Source: Isoetes taiwanensis
Lineage: Eukaryota > Streptophyta > Lycopodiopsida > Isoetales > Isoetaceae
Direction of reading: 5' to 3'
Assembly: GCA_021234155.1 (NCBI GenBank)
Contig: JAJEKV010000003.1
Coordinates: 33,277,166 to 33,341,165 of the forward strand
Length of the DNA: 64,000 bases
Part shown: in pieces, positions 33,180 through 43,060 of the stretch
How the letters are laid out: every line of letters starts with the position of its first letter
Numbering within the stretch: position 1 is the first letter of the stretch
Notes under the pieces: generated by a model
Seen by the model: the letters and a program-made list of their open reading frames with translations, nothing else
Databases searched by the model: none
What the model was told of the DNA's origin: nothing
Made by a program: the position numbers and the translations under genes

Positions 33180-33940
33180 GTGACACCATGTGGAGGCTAT
33201 CTGGGTTCAAGATGCATGGCAACTTCCACACAGTACACAGGCTACCTATTCACCTGCCAAACAACCAAGCTATCTATTATCAGGAAGGCCATGAAGGACA
33301 AGCCATTGAGTGGGAGATGCAAACGAATAATGATGACTGTATGGTTTGAGCTCAACAAGGACGATCTAGCCGCACATGAATACACTTATCCAGAAATCCC
33401 CCAACACTACATATTCATGCGCCAGATGTCCTGGAAAAAGCGAAAGGTCAAGTTCAAGCTCATCACACGGATGTACAATGTGAGCCCTAAGGACGGTAAC
33501 CGCTATTACCTCAGTCTCCTATTGCTATATATCAAGGGCGCCACCAGCCTCGAAGACGTGCACTATCAATGGAAACCTATGTTCAACTTTCAAGGAGGCT
33601 GCCAAAGAGCTCAGCTTACTGGAAGACGATGCCGAGTGGGAGAAGATGCTCGAAGATGCGAGCATCTTCCAAATGTCAGTGCAGCTGCGCCAGGCATCTG
33701 CATTCATTTGTCTATACAATGATCTATAAGATCCAATGTGGTATGGGTGCTCTTCAAGGATAGCTTGACAGAAGATTACCAATGGAAGATGCCACCAGAA
33801 CAGGCTTATAACCACGCACTAAAGGACATCGACGACATCTTCTAGATGAGCGGTTGCACATGCCAACAACTTGGACTACCAGAACCTCGGCTGAGCAACT
33901 TCCCAAATGAACCCACCTTTAATGCAGAAAAGGAGTTGAA
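33180..33940 (+). pseudogene. Helitron helicase N-terminal part, copy A
   Basis: Mixed frames contain TRMYNVSPKDGNRYYLSLLL, YIKGATSLEDV, then FICLYNDL, ALKDIDDIF and a QQLGLPEP ending. These are the conserved blocks that lead into the Pif1-type helicase of Helitron Rep-Hel proteins (typically RIYTV.P...E.YYLRLLL...GATSFEDL). Walker motifs are not found downstream. Several stops and frameshifts are present. The second copy at 56360-57004 is better preserved. Confidence 0.7.
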
Positions 33941-35149
33941 AGGGTTAAAGCATGGTATAGTGTCTCAATATGTTAGTTTTGCAACATCAAATAATAGATC
34001 TAAAATAGTGGGAATTTTAGTCCAAAAATAGCTCCAAGAACTCGAATGAACTCGAATGGCGAGAATGACGGAATTTTGGGGGGAACTCGTTTCAAGCACC
34101 CGAGAGCTTAGCCACCGCATCTCCAGAACCAGATGTTCACACACAGACGCCTCCATCAAGAACACGATTTGGGGGCTTGCAATTGTGGCGTCAATAGAAC
34201 AGTTACAACGGGATTTCGAATTTTTCAAGGACGAATTTGCACTACATGTGTTGACAGGGTGACAGGGAAGCTACAAGTTATTGAGTAAGATTGGTTATGC
34301 AACATAGACTATTACAATCTTTTCTTTAGCCTTGGCATTCGATTTGCTTCACCCCTTTATTCTAGCTTTGGTGGAACCTTTTAAATCCACTCTTTGGAGT
34401 CGGATTTGTGAAGACTGAGAGAATTTTTGGTTTCGTGATAAGATAAATTTTAGATATGAGCAAAGAAAAGCCATCTAACTGTGGGCCAAGAATTTCATAT
34501 TGAAACTTTTCAAAGGTTGAGCATACCAAATTTAAGCCTTTGTTTCAATTCCGCATTTAAACATGCAATATGAAAGAAGTGGTCGCCATTTAGAATAAAT
34601 TTGTTTTTTTTACGAAATTTTATTAAAGAAAGCATTCTTGATTACTGACATTATTAAAGTCTCAACGCATGTATATGTAAATGGTCGTGGTGTTTCTTGT
34701 TATTTGCTTTAGCGAGCTTTGCTTTTTATTGAAGCTAACGGTAAGTGCACATTTGCGGGAAAGTTTTGCACATTTGTATGCCTGCAAAGCTTGCATTTGT
34801 ATCATTTTTTGAGCAAATTGTGGCCCTAATATTAGTCAATGACTTGCTACATATCAAAGAAACGGTAATGATGCGACATAAAAGAGTTTAGAACACTCAT
34901 TTTCCCAACTGGACAAAAGAAATTACACAAAGTTTCTGTCATATATTAAGGAAAAACCATCAGGTGGTTGTCTTACAGAAAAAGCAAGCTCGAAATTACA
35001 CAAAGTTTCTGTCATATGTTACATAGAAGGAAAAACCATCAGGTGGATGCTTTACAAAAAAAATCAAGCTCGGAGCTGCCAGATACTTAAGTAAACCAAA
35101 AAGCAAGCTCTAAGCTGCTAGATAAGTAAGTAAAAAGACATTATATTGG
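33941..35149. other. Non-coding DNA with a 75-bp tandem repeat
   Basis: At 34918-35080 a unit containing AATTACACAAAGTTTCTGTC and AAAAACCATCAGGTGG is repeated in tandem. ORFs at 33846-34262 have no recognised domain. The region appears inserted into, or substituted for, the central helicase sequence. Confidence 0.5.
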
Positions 35150-35768
35150 CTAGTGATCATGAGGGGGCATCTGCAGCTCCACAAAAAGATAAAGTCCATC
35201 AGCTTGCATGGTCATCTGCAAAAAGGCGCCCTCATGAGGCAAAACATGGTCAATCCACCTTTGGACTCTTTTAGAAACTTTAGCTCCTTGCTCAATGACT
35301 CGATTCACTTCCTTGCATGAAAATTTAGCAACAAAGGTCATTTGCATGCCCGCATTGGGTCCGAAGTGGAGGATTCCGGGAGGATTCTTCCTCGGCCTTC
35401 CCCGCCGTGTTCTTGATCTTGGCCATGTCCCTCCGAAGAAATTGGAGGACCGAGTGATCTCACCGGGAAGAACAAGGAACGGAAGTCTCAAGTGAGTGGA
35501 AGACGAAAAAATGGCACTATATAGAGTTACATCAATCATAAAATAATATGCTTAGCAACTTCACATAGACATCATAGTCACACACAATATAAATCGGACC
35601 CTTCGATCTGTTTGTTTCACTTAAAGCTTCAAGTATAGCAACAGAACTCGCAACACTAACTACATTCCAACCAAAACAAGTTTGAATATTTAATCCTCTT
35701 CGTCGATAGCACATCGTGAGATTGTCTAAAATCTTTTCACCGTCCGGCTTCACAAAGTTTGTAAACAA
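35150..35768 (-). CDS. Hypothetical protein with an AT-hook-like motif
   Basis: Two overlapping minus-strand frames (35768-35532, then 35539-35150) could form one gene with a frame change near 35535. The second contains RTRRGRPRKNPPG, which resembles an AT-hook (RGRP core), and ends in MPPHDH. The family is not recognised. It lies inside the putative Helitron and on the opposite strand, so it could be a captured gene fragment or a chance ORF. Confidence 0.3.
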
Positions 35769-36129
35769 CCTGGTTTCCTTTTCAAATTTCTATGTTTTAC
35801 TTGTGCCATATCAAGTCTTATTATAAACTTGGGTTGTATAAACAATGCCTTTTGGCTCGTTAGAACATAAAGTGTAACTTGTAAGCGATCTTGGGACTTT
35901 TTTGTAGTAAGTTCCCTCTAAAACTTCTTCCCCTTTATAAAACCAATTTCCATAGGCTTTAAAATCTGTCTGAACATATTTTTCTCTTTAAATACTAATA
36001 ATATCCAAAATAAAAGTGTCCTCATCATTGTCCTTTGAGTCTGCGACAAAAGTTATCTCCTTTCCTTACCAAATCACTCAACACAGCTGCATCTCCAAAA
36101 AATAGAGCTCTTTCAGATCTGCGCAACTC
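35769..36129. other. Spacer before the helicase C-terminus
   Basis: AT-rich. No feature supported except possible eroded helicase sequence from about 36035. Confidence 0.4.
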
Positions 36130-36440
36130 GTATTCATCAGCTATAGCCTTGCTTGGCTCAACAACTACGAGCTCCGCACCCAAGAATTATAGATGCAGAG
36201 ATAATCACAGGCACCTACAAAGGAATAAGAGTCCTTATACCAAGGATAACTCTAGAGTCAACAGACAATGACCTGACTCGCATTCTCGATGACCATAAAC
36301 AAGTCACAAGGCCAGTCCATGACGTTGGCATCTACCTACCAACGCCAGTTTTCGCCCATGGCTAGATCTATGTTGCATTCTCAAGGTGCACCACACAACA
36401 AGGAGTGAAGGCATATATTCAAGACACCTCAAGGCAAAGA
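36130..36440 (+). pseudogene. Helitron helicase C-terminal part
   Basis: Reading across frames gives RVLIPRITLES, then LAFSMTINKSQGQS (helicase motif V), VGIYLPTPVFAHG and YVAFSRCT (motif VI). This is the characteristic end of Pif1-like helicases of Helitrons. Helicase unwinds the donor strand during rolling-circle transposition (family knowledge). Several frame changes disable it. The Helitron 3' terminus follows 180 bp downstream, as expected. Confidence 0.75.
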
Positions 36441-36618
36441 GCACTACCCAAAAGCAATGGGAGGTTCACTCCAAATATAGTCTACAAATAGATCCTACAA
36501 GATGAAATAGCTCCTTATACTGTACTATATCCTAGCCTTGCAATGTGCATTTTTGTAGATATGAATAAAAATACAAACATGGACACTGTCTGGTATCATT
36601 TACAGATCCCCAACTAAT

Positions 36619-36646
36619 GCTCAGCAATGCTGAGCACTGTTACTAG
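36619..36646 (+). mobile_element. Helitron 3' terminus (hairpin plus CTAG)
   Basis: The hairpin GCTCAGCAATGCTGAGC (36619-36635) is followed by seven bases and CTAG, then host TTATTATT. It has the right spacing for a Helitron end and lies downstream of the helicase C-terminus on the same strand. Confidence 0.8.
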
Positions 36647-36759
36647 TTATTATTGTTATTATTATTATTATTATACATTTGTTCTAGACGAACAAGAAAT
36701 ACATATTAAAAAATAATAAATAAACATGATTCAAGGGGATGTTTGTGCCTTGCCCTTGA

Positions 36760-39558
36760 TCACAATGTATTTGTTCTAGATGACAAAGAAATAAATCTTC
36801 TATACAAAGCATCTTTACACCAAGATAGTAAAATACAACAGCAAAAGCAAATTACATGTATGCATGCGAGGCCAAAGTACCTACATCAGATAACCACAAG
36901 GCAAGATTGTTAAGGTTAAGGTTCAGTTTTACGAACATCAAAAATTAAAAAGACATCTAGATCCATAAACTAATAAAAACATACCACAAGGGAGCCCAAT
37001 GGGTAGATACTTTTAGAAAGGGATATGGCCACCTGCACGTTCCAAGTACGTCAGCTTCTATGTTCTTTGGCGACTTTTATGTTCTTTGGATTATCACAAA
37101 AACACTAGAATTTCAATGCTTGAGGAAAAGTTAAAATTGTTTCAAGTACTCGATAACCTTTGGAGCTGATTCTTAGGAAACAATGGAACAAAATTTGAAT
37201 TGAATTGAATTGAACAGGTGAGGTGTAGTATTGGCAATCAGGTATATGTCAAACATACACGAAACAACGACTAAGAATTTTTTAAATTTATGTAGGAAAT
37301 TGGACGCATCGAGCTATCCAGGATGAGAAGTTTGTTTCAGAATATTAGATAGAACAGTAGCATAACATCTGTAAGTGGCTTTGTATTCTTGTCATCATCC
37401 CATTTGAGAATCAGAGGCCTTACCATTTGATGACACCCATAGCATGCAAGAACCACTGGAAGCAAACATACACAGCACTCCATAACACGAAGTAAGCCCC
37501 ACGAAACCATGGAAAGGGCTACAGTTTAGCAGTGTCAACAACATAAAAGTAAACCATTAGATGATATTGCACTACCTACGAGGCTGGAATTTATGAGGAT
37601 AAGCAAAGAAGTTGGAGAATCTGAACTCACCATGTTGTTCAATGCAAACTCTCCAAGCAAAAATATGGCATTTACAGCATGCATATTCACATCCACCTGT
37701 TACATGGTCGATACAGAAAAGTATGTCATGAAGTGACACTAAGAAAGCTGGAATATGTTAACACTTACAAATGTTGTACGAGATGATCGAGATGGACTAA
37801 TGATAGCCCAGTATACTAAATCTGTAAGTAAAACAGAAGGTGCACAAATCTGCAAGTGGACATTTCATATTCAGATCTGTTAAAAAAATAAAAATGACTA
37901 GACTTATAGACTTGCCAAGATTTTATCACATACCAACTGACTTTTATGATTCTAGCTAACATCCTATCTCAAAAAATATCTTATCAACATCCACTTGTTA
38001 TTTGAACGCCAACCATTGAAGGCCCCCTGCTGTCATCAGGGGTTGCTACTTTGGCAACACCGCCATTTAATTTTCTTGGACAATATTATCTAACTTAGAA
38101 AAGGAAAAATCCAACTTGGAGCGTTACCTCTCAAATTGCAGCATTTGTGTCTCCTAATCTATTTCAAATGAGTTTTAAAATCTTGCCCCCCTGAAGCAAT
38201 TCCTTGAGATGCAGCCCCAGACCTGCATATTGTCCTTATAACTTTCTAAACCTCTGAGACGTGCATATTGTGCCTATAACTTGCTAAAGCTCTCGCACAG
38301 GGCTGTACGTTGTCCCCATTTCATAGCCCATAAAAATACAGTAAAAAGGTAGAAAATCAGCTTATTGTCTTCCTCTATAATGCAATGAATATCACGTAAC
38401 TGGTTCCTTCAGGATATTTTGATAGGTTTATTAACAGTTGCAATGCCACAGGACTAACTATGTCATGATTGACTGACTATACATGAAGGAGTTCGCTAAA
38501 CAACAAAGAGAAATCATTTTCAAACTACGCATACCTGGAAAGCAACTTGCATGCCATATCCCAAGAAACCAGCCATTTCTAGATGCAGACTCTCCATTAG
38601 TAGGGTGCTTAATCTCTACAATAATATCTTCTTCCAAACTTACCTTCCTCTGTAACAAGTGCTTGTGCTTCTGGAATTGCCTGCCTTCTCCTTTTCCATG
38701 TAACACATTCCTTCATGCTATAGCTCATAGCCAACTTTCACAAGTGCCAAAATGTTTGTCAGTATGACTGTCAGCTACAAACACCAAAGTCAGAAAATAA
38801 TACTGAAGATGTTTATAACTATAAATATGCACAGCAATACACACCCCAAAGTATATTATGAGCAGAGTAAAAGCCCACCTGCAAAAATCATTCCCACAAA
38901 AAGAGATCAACAAACTTTCTTTATACTGCTAATATAAGTCTTTAACAACTGTACAACATTTAAAGTAGATTATTGCCTTGCATGTCCTCGATCAGGGATT
39001 GCATTATGTAGGACAAGAATGTAGCATTACAGGATAAAGTTTCAAATAGTGTTCAGCTTTTAAAGCATTCCTATGCTGATATATGGAGTTATTACTTCTA
39101 ATTGCAATGTTTAATGTGAAAGCCATGCAGAATGGCATTGTGTTCGATCTATTTCCCCTCAATTATCTTTGCAAACTAAAAATCGTTCTTCAGAATCAAA
39201 CAAAGGAAGCCTATATTGCTGCATTACATTGAATGAAGGCCAGCAACGCCCAACGAAGCAAAGGACGAACTTACTCTGTGTAAAAGAAGTATACAACTGG
39301 GCCGTTGACAACTGCGCTGTATATCTGAAGTGGTAAAAGGTAGAAAGACGCAATAGCTCTAAATGCAAGGAGCCAAAACGGATGAGCCTTCTCAAAACGG
39401 AGTAACCAAAGATGGCCATGAACAACGTGAGAAATTCTATGGCGATCATTCCGTCTGCAACACCCACAAGATTCATACTTCCCAATTATCCAAATCGAAA
39501 CCATAATAAACATAAGAACTTCCAAAATGCAAACAAGGAAAGGCCATTTGAGCTCCAT
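36760..39558 (-). CDS. Plant multi-pass membrane protein, copy 2
   Basis: Same exon plan as copy 1: 39558-39275, 38878 to about 38820, about 38740-38535, 37849-37769, 37695-37631, 37518-37424, 37032-36985 and 36880-36760. Shared motifs include HPFWLLAFRAI, YFFYTE|WAFTLLIIYFGV, ICAPSVLLTDLVYW, MHAVNAIFLLGEFALNNM, PWFRGAYFVLW and WPYPFL. Exon 1 begins MELKWPFLV at 39558; the part upstream of it in copy 1 is replaced by the end of an inverted-repeat element. The third exon carries indels relative to copy 1 that shift the frame unless the strong internal GGTAAGT site is used as an intron donor. It may therefore be a pseudogene or use alternative splicing. Introns also align with copy 1, so it is a segmental duplication. 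Confidence 0.65.
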
Positions 39559-40087
39559 GGCCCGAATTTGACCGGAGTTCGGGTAAATGTAGAGTTTTCT
39601 GACATTTTTTCAATGCCACAATTAAAGGCCAGCAGGTTACCCACCCTTAGAGGAGTACGCACGCTGCAAGCGTAGCATTTGACACCTAGATGCTCTTGTA
39701 TCTGTAAAGGCTGCTTACGTGTATTTCTGCTCCCATATCGAATAGGGAGCTTACACGTGGCAGTCTTTCTATTAAGTAAAGTTCAGTAAGTTGTTATTGT
39801 TTTCAAGTTTAATTTGAACTATTGCAGAATGTGGGGTAAAATTTCCAGAATGTCTTCTGGAATGTAAGGTAAGAAGATTAGAATGTACAATAAAAATATT
39901 ACAATGTAGAGTAAAAACAATGATCTCATCACAGTAAAAGTAAAACATTGATCTCATCACACTAAAAATGTAAAGTAAAAACAATGCATAGTAAGAGTAA
40001 AACATTGATCTCATTGCAGTAAAAGTTTTTGCATTAGAAATCAAAAAAAGGTTTACAATTCCAAATTCAATTTCCAGTCATTTCCAT

Positions 40088-40859
40088 TCAATTTCCACAG
40101 TCATTTCCACTGATATGTTTCACAATCTCTGCAATGTTCAAGATGCCACCACCAGGAAGGATTATACAGTTGTTGAAAGTGCCACCTGAAATGGTAGTAG
40201 TGCCAATATCAAGGCTCAAATTGAACGCCCTCCTGACACGCGGATTATCACCAGCAATCTCTTCAAGAGACACTGTATCAAAAAAAGGATCATCAAGTTC
40301 GCTAGCAGGTCGAGTAATAATAGGTTGATCCTTTTCTGCAGATGCAGTGTTATTTCCCAACTCCACATTGTTTGGAACTGAGCTAAAACCAGCATCTTTA
40401 CCCACATTCATACCATGATAACCTGACAAACCTCAAGTATTAAATCATGATCTAGGAAGAAACTAGAACTACAAACTACAATACCTGTAATATGACCAAA
40501 AGGAGCTGACTGAGAATCTAACTCGTTCAAATTTCCAGCAATTTGTAAAATATTCAAATTTCCAACATTCTGTCTCGCATCATAGGCGGCCAAATCTTCA
40601 TTGTAAACATTATCAAACATTCTCCGTGGTCCATCTGCGTTGAATGGTTGTCCGATGATTGACATGGCAGCTTTAGACTTTAATTTAGACGTCTTATCAT
40701 GCCTGCAAAACAACTATCCAATTAGAACTACTAACTACTACTAACATCCAATTAAAACTACTAACTATTGCTACTACTAGTACAAACAGAACTAACAACT
40801 AATAGAACTAGAACATACCTTTTATACGACTCAGTATTCCTGTAACCCGTGATGTTCAT
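40088..40859 (-). CDS. Crypton-like recombinase C-terminus, three exons
   Basis: Exons 40859-40819, 40702-40485 and 40422-40088 join with GT-AG introns in one open frame of about 195 codons. The start reads MNITGYRNTESYKRHDK, which resembles the end of DUF3504/Crypton tyrosine recombinases, where (H/Y)xxTG(H/Y)RxxESYxR carries the nucleophilic Tyr. The rest is hydrophilic, ending with ISGGTFNNCIILPGG. The frame extends upstream as AYYIGNAVQLR before a stop. The core of the same enzyme class lies on the opposite strand 1.2 kb away, so the two are probably parts of a rearranged element. Catalytic activity cannot be judged. Confidence 0.5.
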
Positions 40860-41639
40860 TCTCAGTTGCACAGCGTTGCCTATGTAGTATGCAAGGCAAT
40901 TTCTCTACATAGGATTTAAAGAGTTGCTCCTTGTGCTGCACCAACATGTTTAAACTTTGATGAGCATCTGATATAATTCCACATTCACATATGGGAACAA
41001 TTCAGCCCGCATCCTTCATTTGCATGTTATATCAAGACTTTGACGCTTGCTTCCAATCCAAGAATAATACTACCCCAAAAAGCATGAGACCCGTCCAAAA
41101 ACCAATATAATAGCATCGATATTTGTAGGTATAGATCCGCTATCCTCAATTCTTGATACGTACCTTTTGTAAACTTCTCAGTAAGGGGTCTTCCCATCTA
41201 TAATGTGAAAACTTATGCCATCACGATATATTAATTACTTTATGCAGTTTAGGCATATGATCCATACTAAAATGGAAGAAAACCGTGGAAACGCACAAAT
41301 TTGCTAAGTAATTTTCTTTAAAAAATGTGTGCTCCCTTCTACACATAGAGAGAACACAATTAGTTACCTCGTAACAGATGTTTACAAAAATGTATGCCAT
41401 CTTCTGCATTAGAAGTACAATGGTTCTGGAGGGACACACTCTTGCTTAAATTAAACAAATGTTACCTAACATAATGCGCAACCATTTGCCAAGCCTGATG
41501 TCAGTGGTAGTTTGTTTCTGAATCTAGTTTGTTTCTGAAATCTGCATATATGACCTCATAATTGCAATGACAAATTTACTGATTCTCATAGGGCAATTGA
41601 CAATCTTTTAGTTCAATTGAGAGTTCACACTTCTCGCAT
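40860..41639. other. Non-coding interior of the TIR element
   Basis: AT-rich. A 72-codon minus ORF (41221-41439) has no domain. Confidence 0.4.
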
Positions 41640-41939
41640 CTTACATATACAAGAATGTGCATCTAGGTGTCAAATGCTATGCATGCAGCGTGTGTACTCC
41701 TCTAAGGGTGGGTAAACTGCTAGCCTTTAATTGTGGCATTGAAAAAATGTCAAAAAACTCTACATTTACCCAAACTCCGATCACAGGCTTACTTACGTGT
41801 ATTTCTGCCACGTAAGCATCATAACAGACTCACTATTCATTCTTCTTCCTCCTTTTTCCTCTCTGGCCATGGCGATCCGGCGATGGTCGAGTGTCTTGTA
41901 TCTCCTTCATTTTTGTCTAGCCTTATCCCAGACTTTTTC

Positions 41940-42200
41940 CTAGGTTACTTGGTGAGCCAGCGCCTTGTTTTCTTTGGTAGCGCCTTGTTTTCTTGGTAGC
42001 ATTCTTGGATTTTTTGAAGATCCGGTTCTTTCTTGTCTGTGCATGTCTCAGACATTGTTCTAGTTTGTTTTGTGAGCCAGCGCCTTGATTTCTCGGTAAT
42101 ATTGTTGGAGTTCTTAAAGATCGGCCGGTTTCTGTTTAGAACTGTAGAAGATCGAAGTTTTTGTGGTAGATCTTTGGATTTTAAGGTGTTCATAGAGTGG
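41940..42200. repeat. Imperfect tandem duplication in the Crypton-like 5' region
   Basis: GTGAGCCAGCGCCTTG occurs at about 41952 and 42077, followed in both by similar TTTCT-rich sequence up to GATC. The unit is about 125 bp. It lies at the start of the open frame of the recombinase-like gene. Confidence 0.6.
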
Positions 42201-43015
42201 GCAAGGACTAGATTTGATCACTGGAGAGTGCAAAAAGGTTATGGAGTTGAGAAGAAGATAGAGGAGTTGGATTTACGAGAGTTTGCAAGGATGCTGGAAC
42301 CATTTATGTTGCAGGTCTGCAAGATAAAAGGAGGATTGTATCCAACTGAAACGTAAGTTAATTTATTGTGTTATCATTCTGTTTTTATTGTGTAGAATTA
42401 CCTTAATTCTGTTTTTATTGTGATAGGTTGCAAGATATATTCAGAAAATTCGGGGCTATAATAAGGAGAGCTCAAGAAGTCAGGATTGGGATAACTGGTA
42501 TTGAAGAAGTACCTTTTGATATTAGACACAACTCCATATTCTGTAATGCTAGAAAGGCTTGTATAGCCTCTATGAGAAGGTCTAGGTTGACACCTGGTGT
42601 GTGTGGAAAGAGGAAGTAAGTGGATGAAGTGACCTTTAGTGATGAAGTAGCTCTGCTGTCTGATTCTGAACACTCCATCTTTAGTAATAGAGGGCTTCAA
42701 AGGAGGTTCATGTATTACCGTCTCGCTTTGCAATCAAAGGTAGAGATGAGCTTCATAAGCTTGTGATTGCAGACTTTCAGGTCCTGGTTGTTGATGGCAT
42801 AGAATGTCTTGAATATAGTGAGCGTCTGAGTAAGAACTATGATGTTTCCATGAACAAGTATCAAGAAGAATCTTTTCGATTACCTGTGCGGTGCTTTGAG
42901 GTTGATGTAGTGCTGACTTTTAAATGTCTTGTGAGGCATCTTCCATGTTATCTAGAAGATGAACAGCAGTCTAGATTTGTCTTTATGCAGTGTATCAATT
43001 CTCCTAAAGGCCATG
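42033..43015 (+). pseudogene. Crypton/DUF3504-type tyrosine recombinase core
   Basis: Exon 1 (to 42352) contains FIEWARTRFDHWR and LREFARMLEPFMLQV, then GLYPTET. A GT-AG intron (42353-42426) joins in phase to LQDIFRKFGAIIRRAQ. This matches the W..WR and E.R...G..YPP.TL..I...L.R architecture of DUF3504 proteins (QRICH1, ZMYM, Cryptons). Further on SNRGLQRRFMYYRLALQSK is followed, after a one-base frameshift near 42737, by RDELHKLVIADFQVLVVDG, ECLEYSERLSKNYD and CFEVDVVLTFKCL. These correspond to the RxxEH..L and GxEYLEYTERxSK blocks that contain the first catalytic Arg. A stop at 42619 also breaks the frame. No ATG is seen at the start, and a splice donor (GTAAGT) sits at 43016. Confidence 0.65.
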
Positions 43016-43060
43016 TAAGTTTCTGCATTAGTTTCATATTTGTTTTTGAATTACTTGCAT

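Larger units (their letters stand above)
32214..36646 (+). mobile_element. Putative Helitron with helicase remnants
   Basis: Helicase pieces on the + strand (33200-33940 and 36130-36440) are followed at 36619-36646 by a clear Helitron 3' end. A candidate 5' end is TCTATACCATAG at 32214, preceded by A, resembling the plant Helitron start TCTATACTATA. The 5' call is weak. The central helicase motifs are missing, so the element is internally deleted or rearranged. Confidence 0.45.
39571..41785. mobile_element. Element with long (about 130 bp) terminal inverted repeats
   Basis: Left 39571-39700 and right about 41640-41785 are inverted copies at roughly 90% identity. They share GGGTAAATGTAGAGTTTT, TTTTTTCAATGCCACAATTA, CCCACCCTTAGAGGAGTAC and TTTGACACCTAGATGC. 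Long TIRs recall Mutator-like or foldback elements, but no clear 9-bp target duplication was found and no MULE transposase is visible. The interior holds a spliced minus-strand gene related to Crypton recombinases. GCTTACGTGTATTTCTGC occurs both inside the left end (39711) and just outside the right end (41790). Confidence 0.6.

Noticed and set aside
32267-33722. Long ORFs (190-294 codons) on both strands
   Set aside because: They lie in the polypurine tract and encode only Ser/Phe/Pro/Leu or Lys/Arg/Glu/Gly runs. Absence of stops follows from the composition. Only the part after 33180 has real helicase similarity.
39571-41785. Mutator-like element call
   Set aside because: The TIR length fits, but no 9-bp duplication and no MULE transposase were found.
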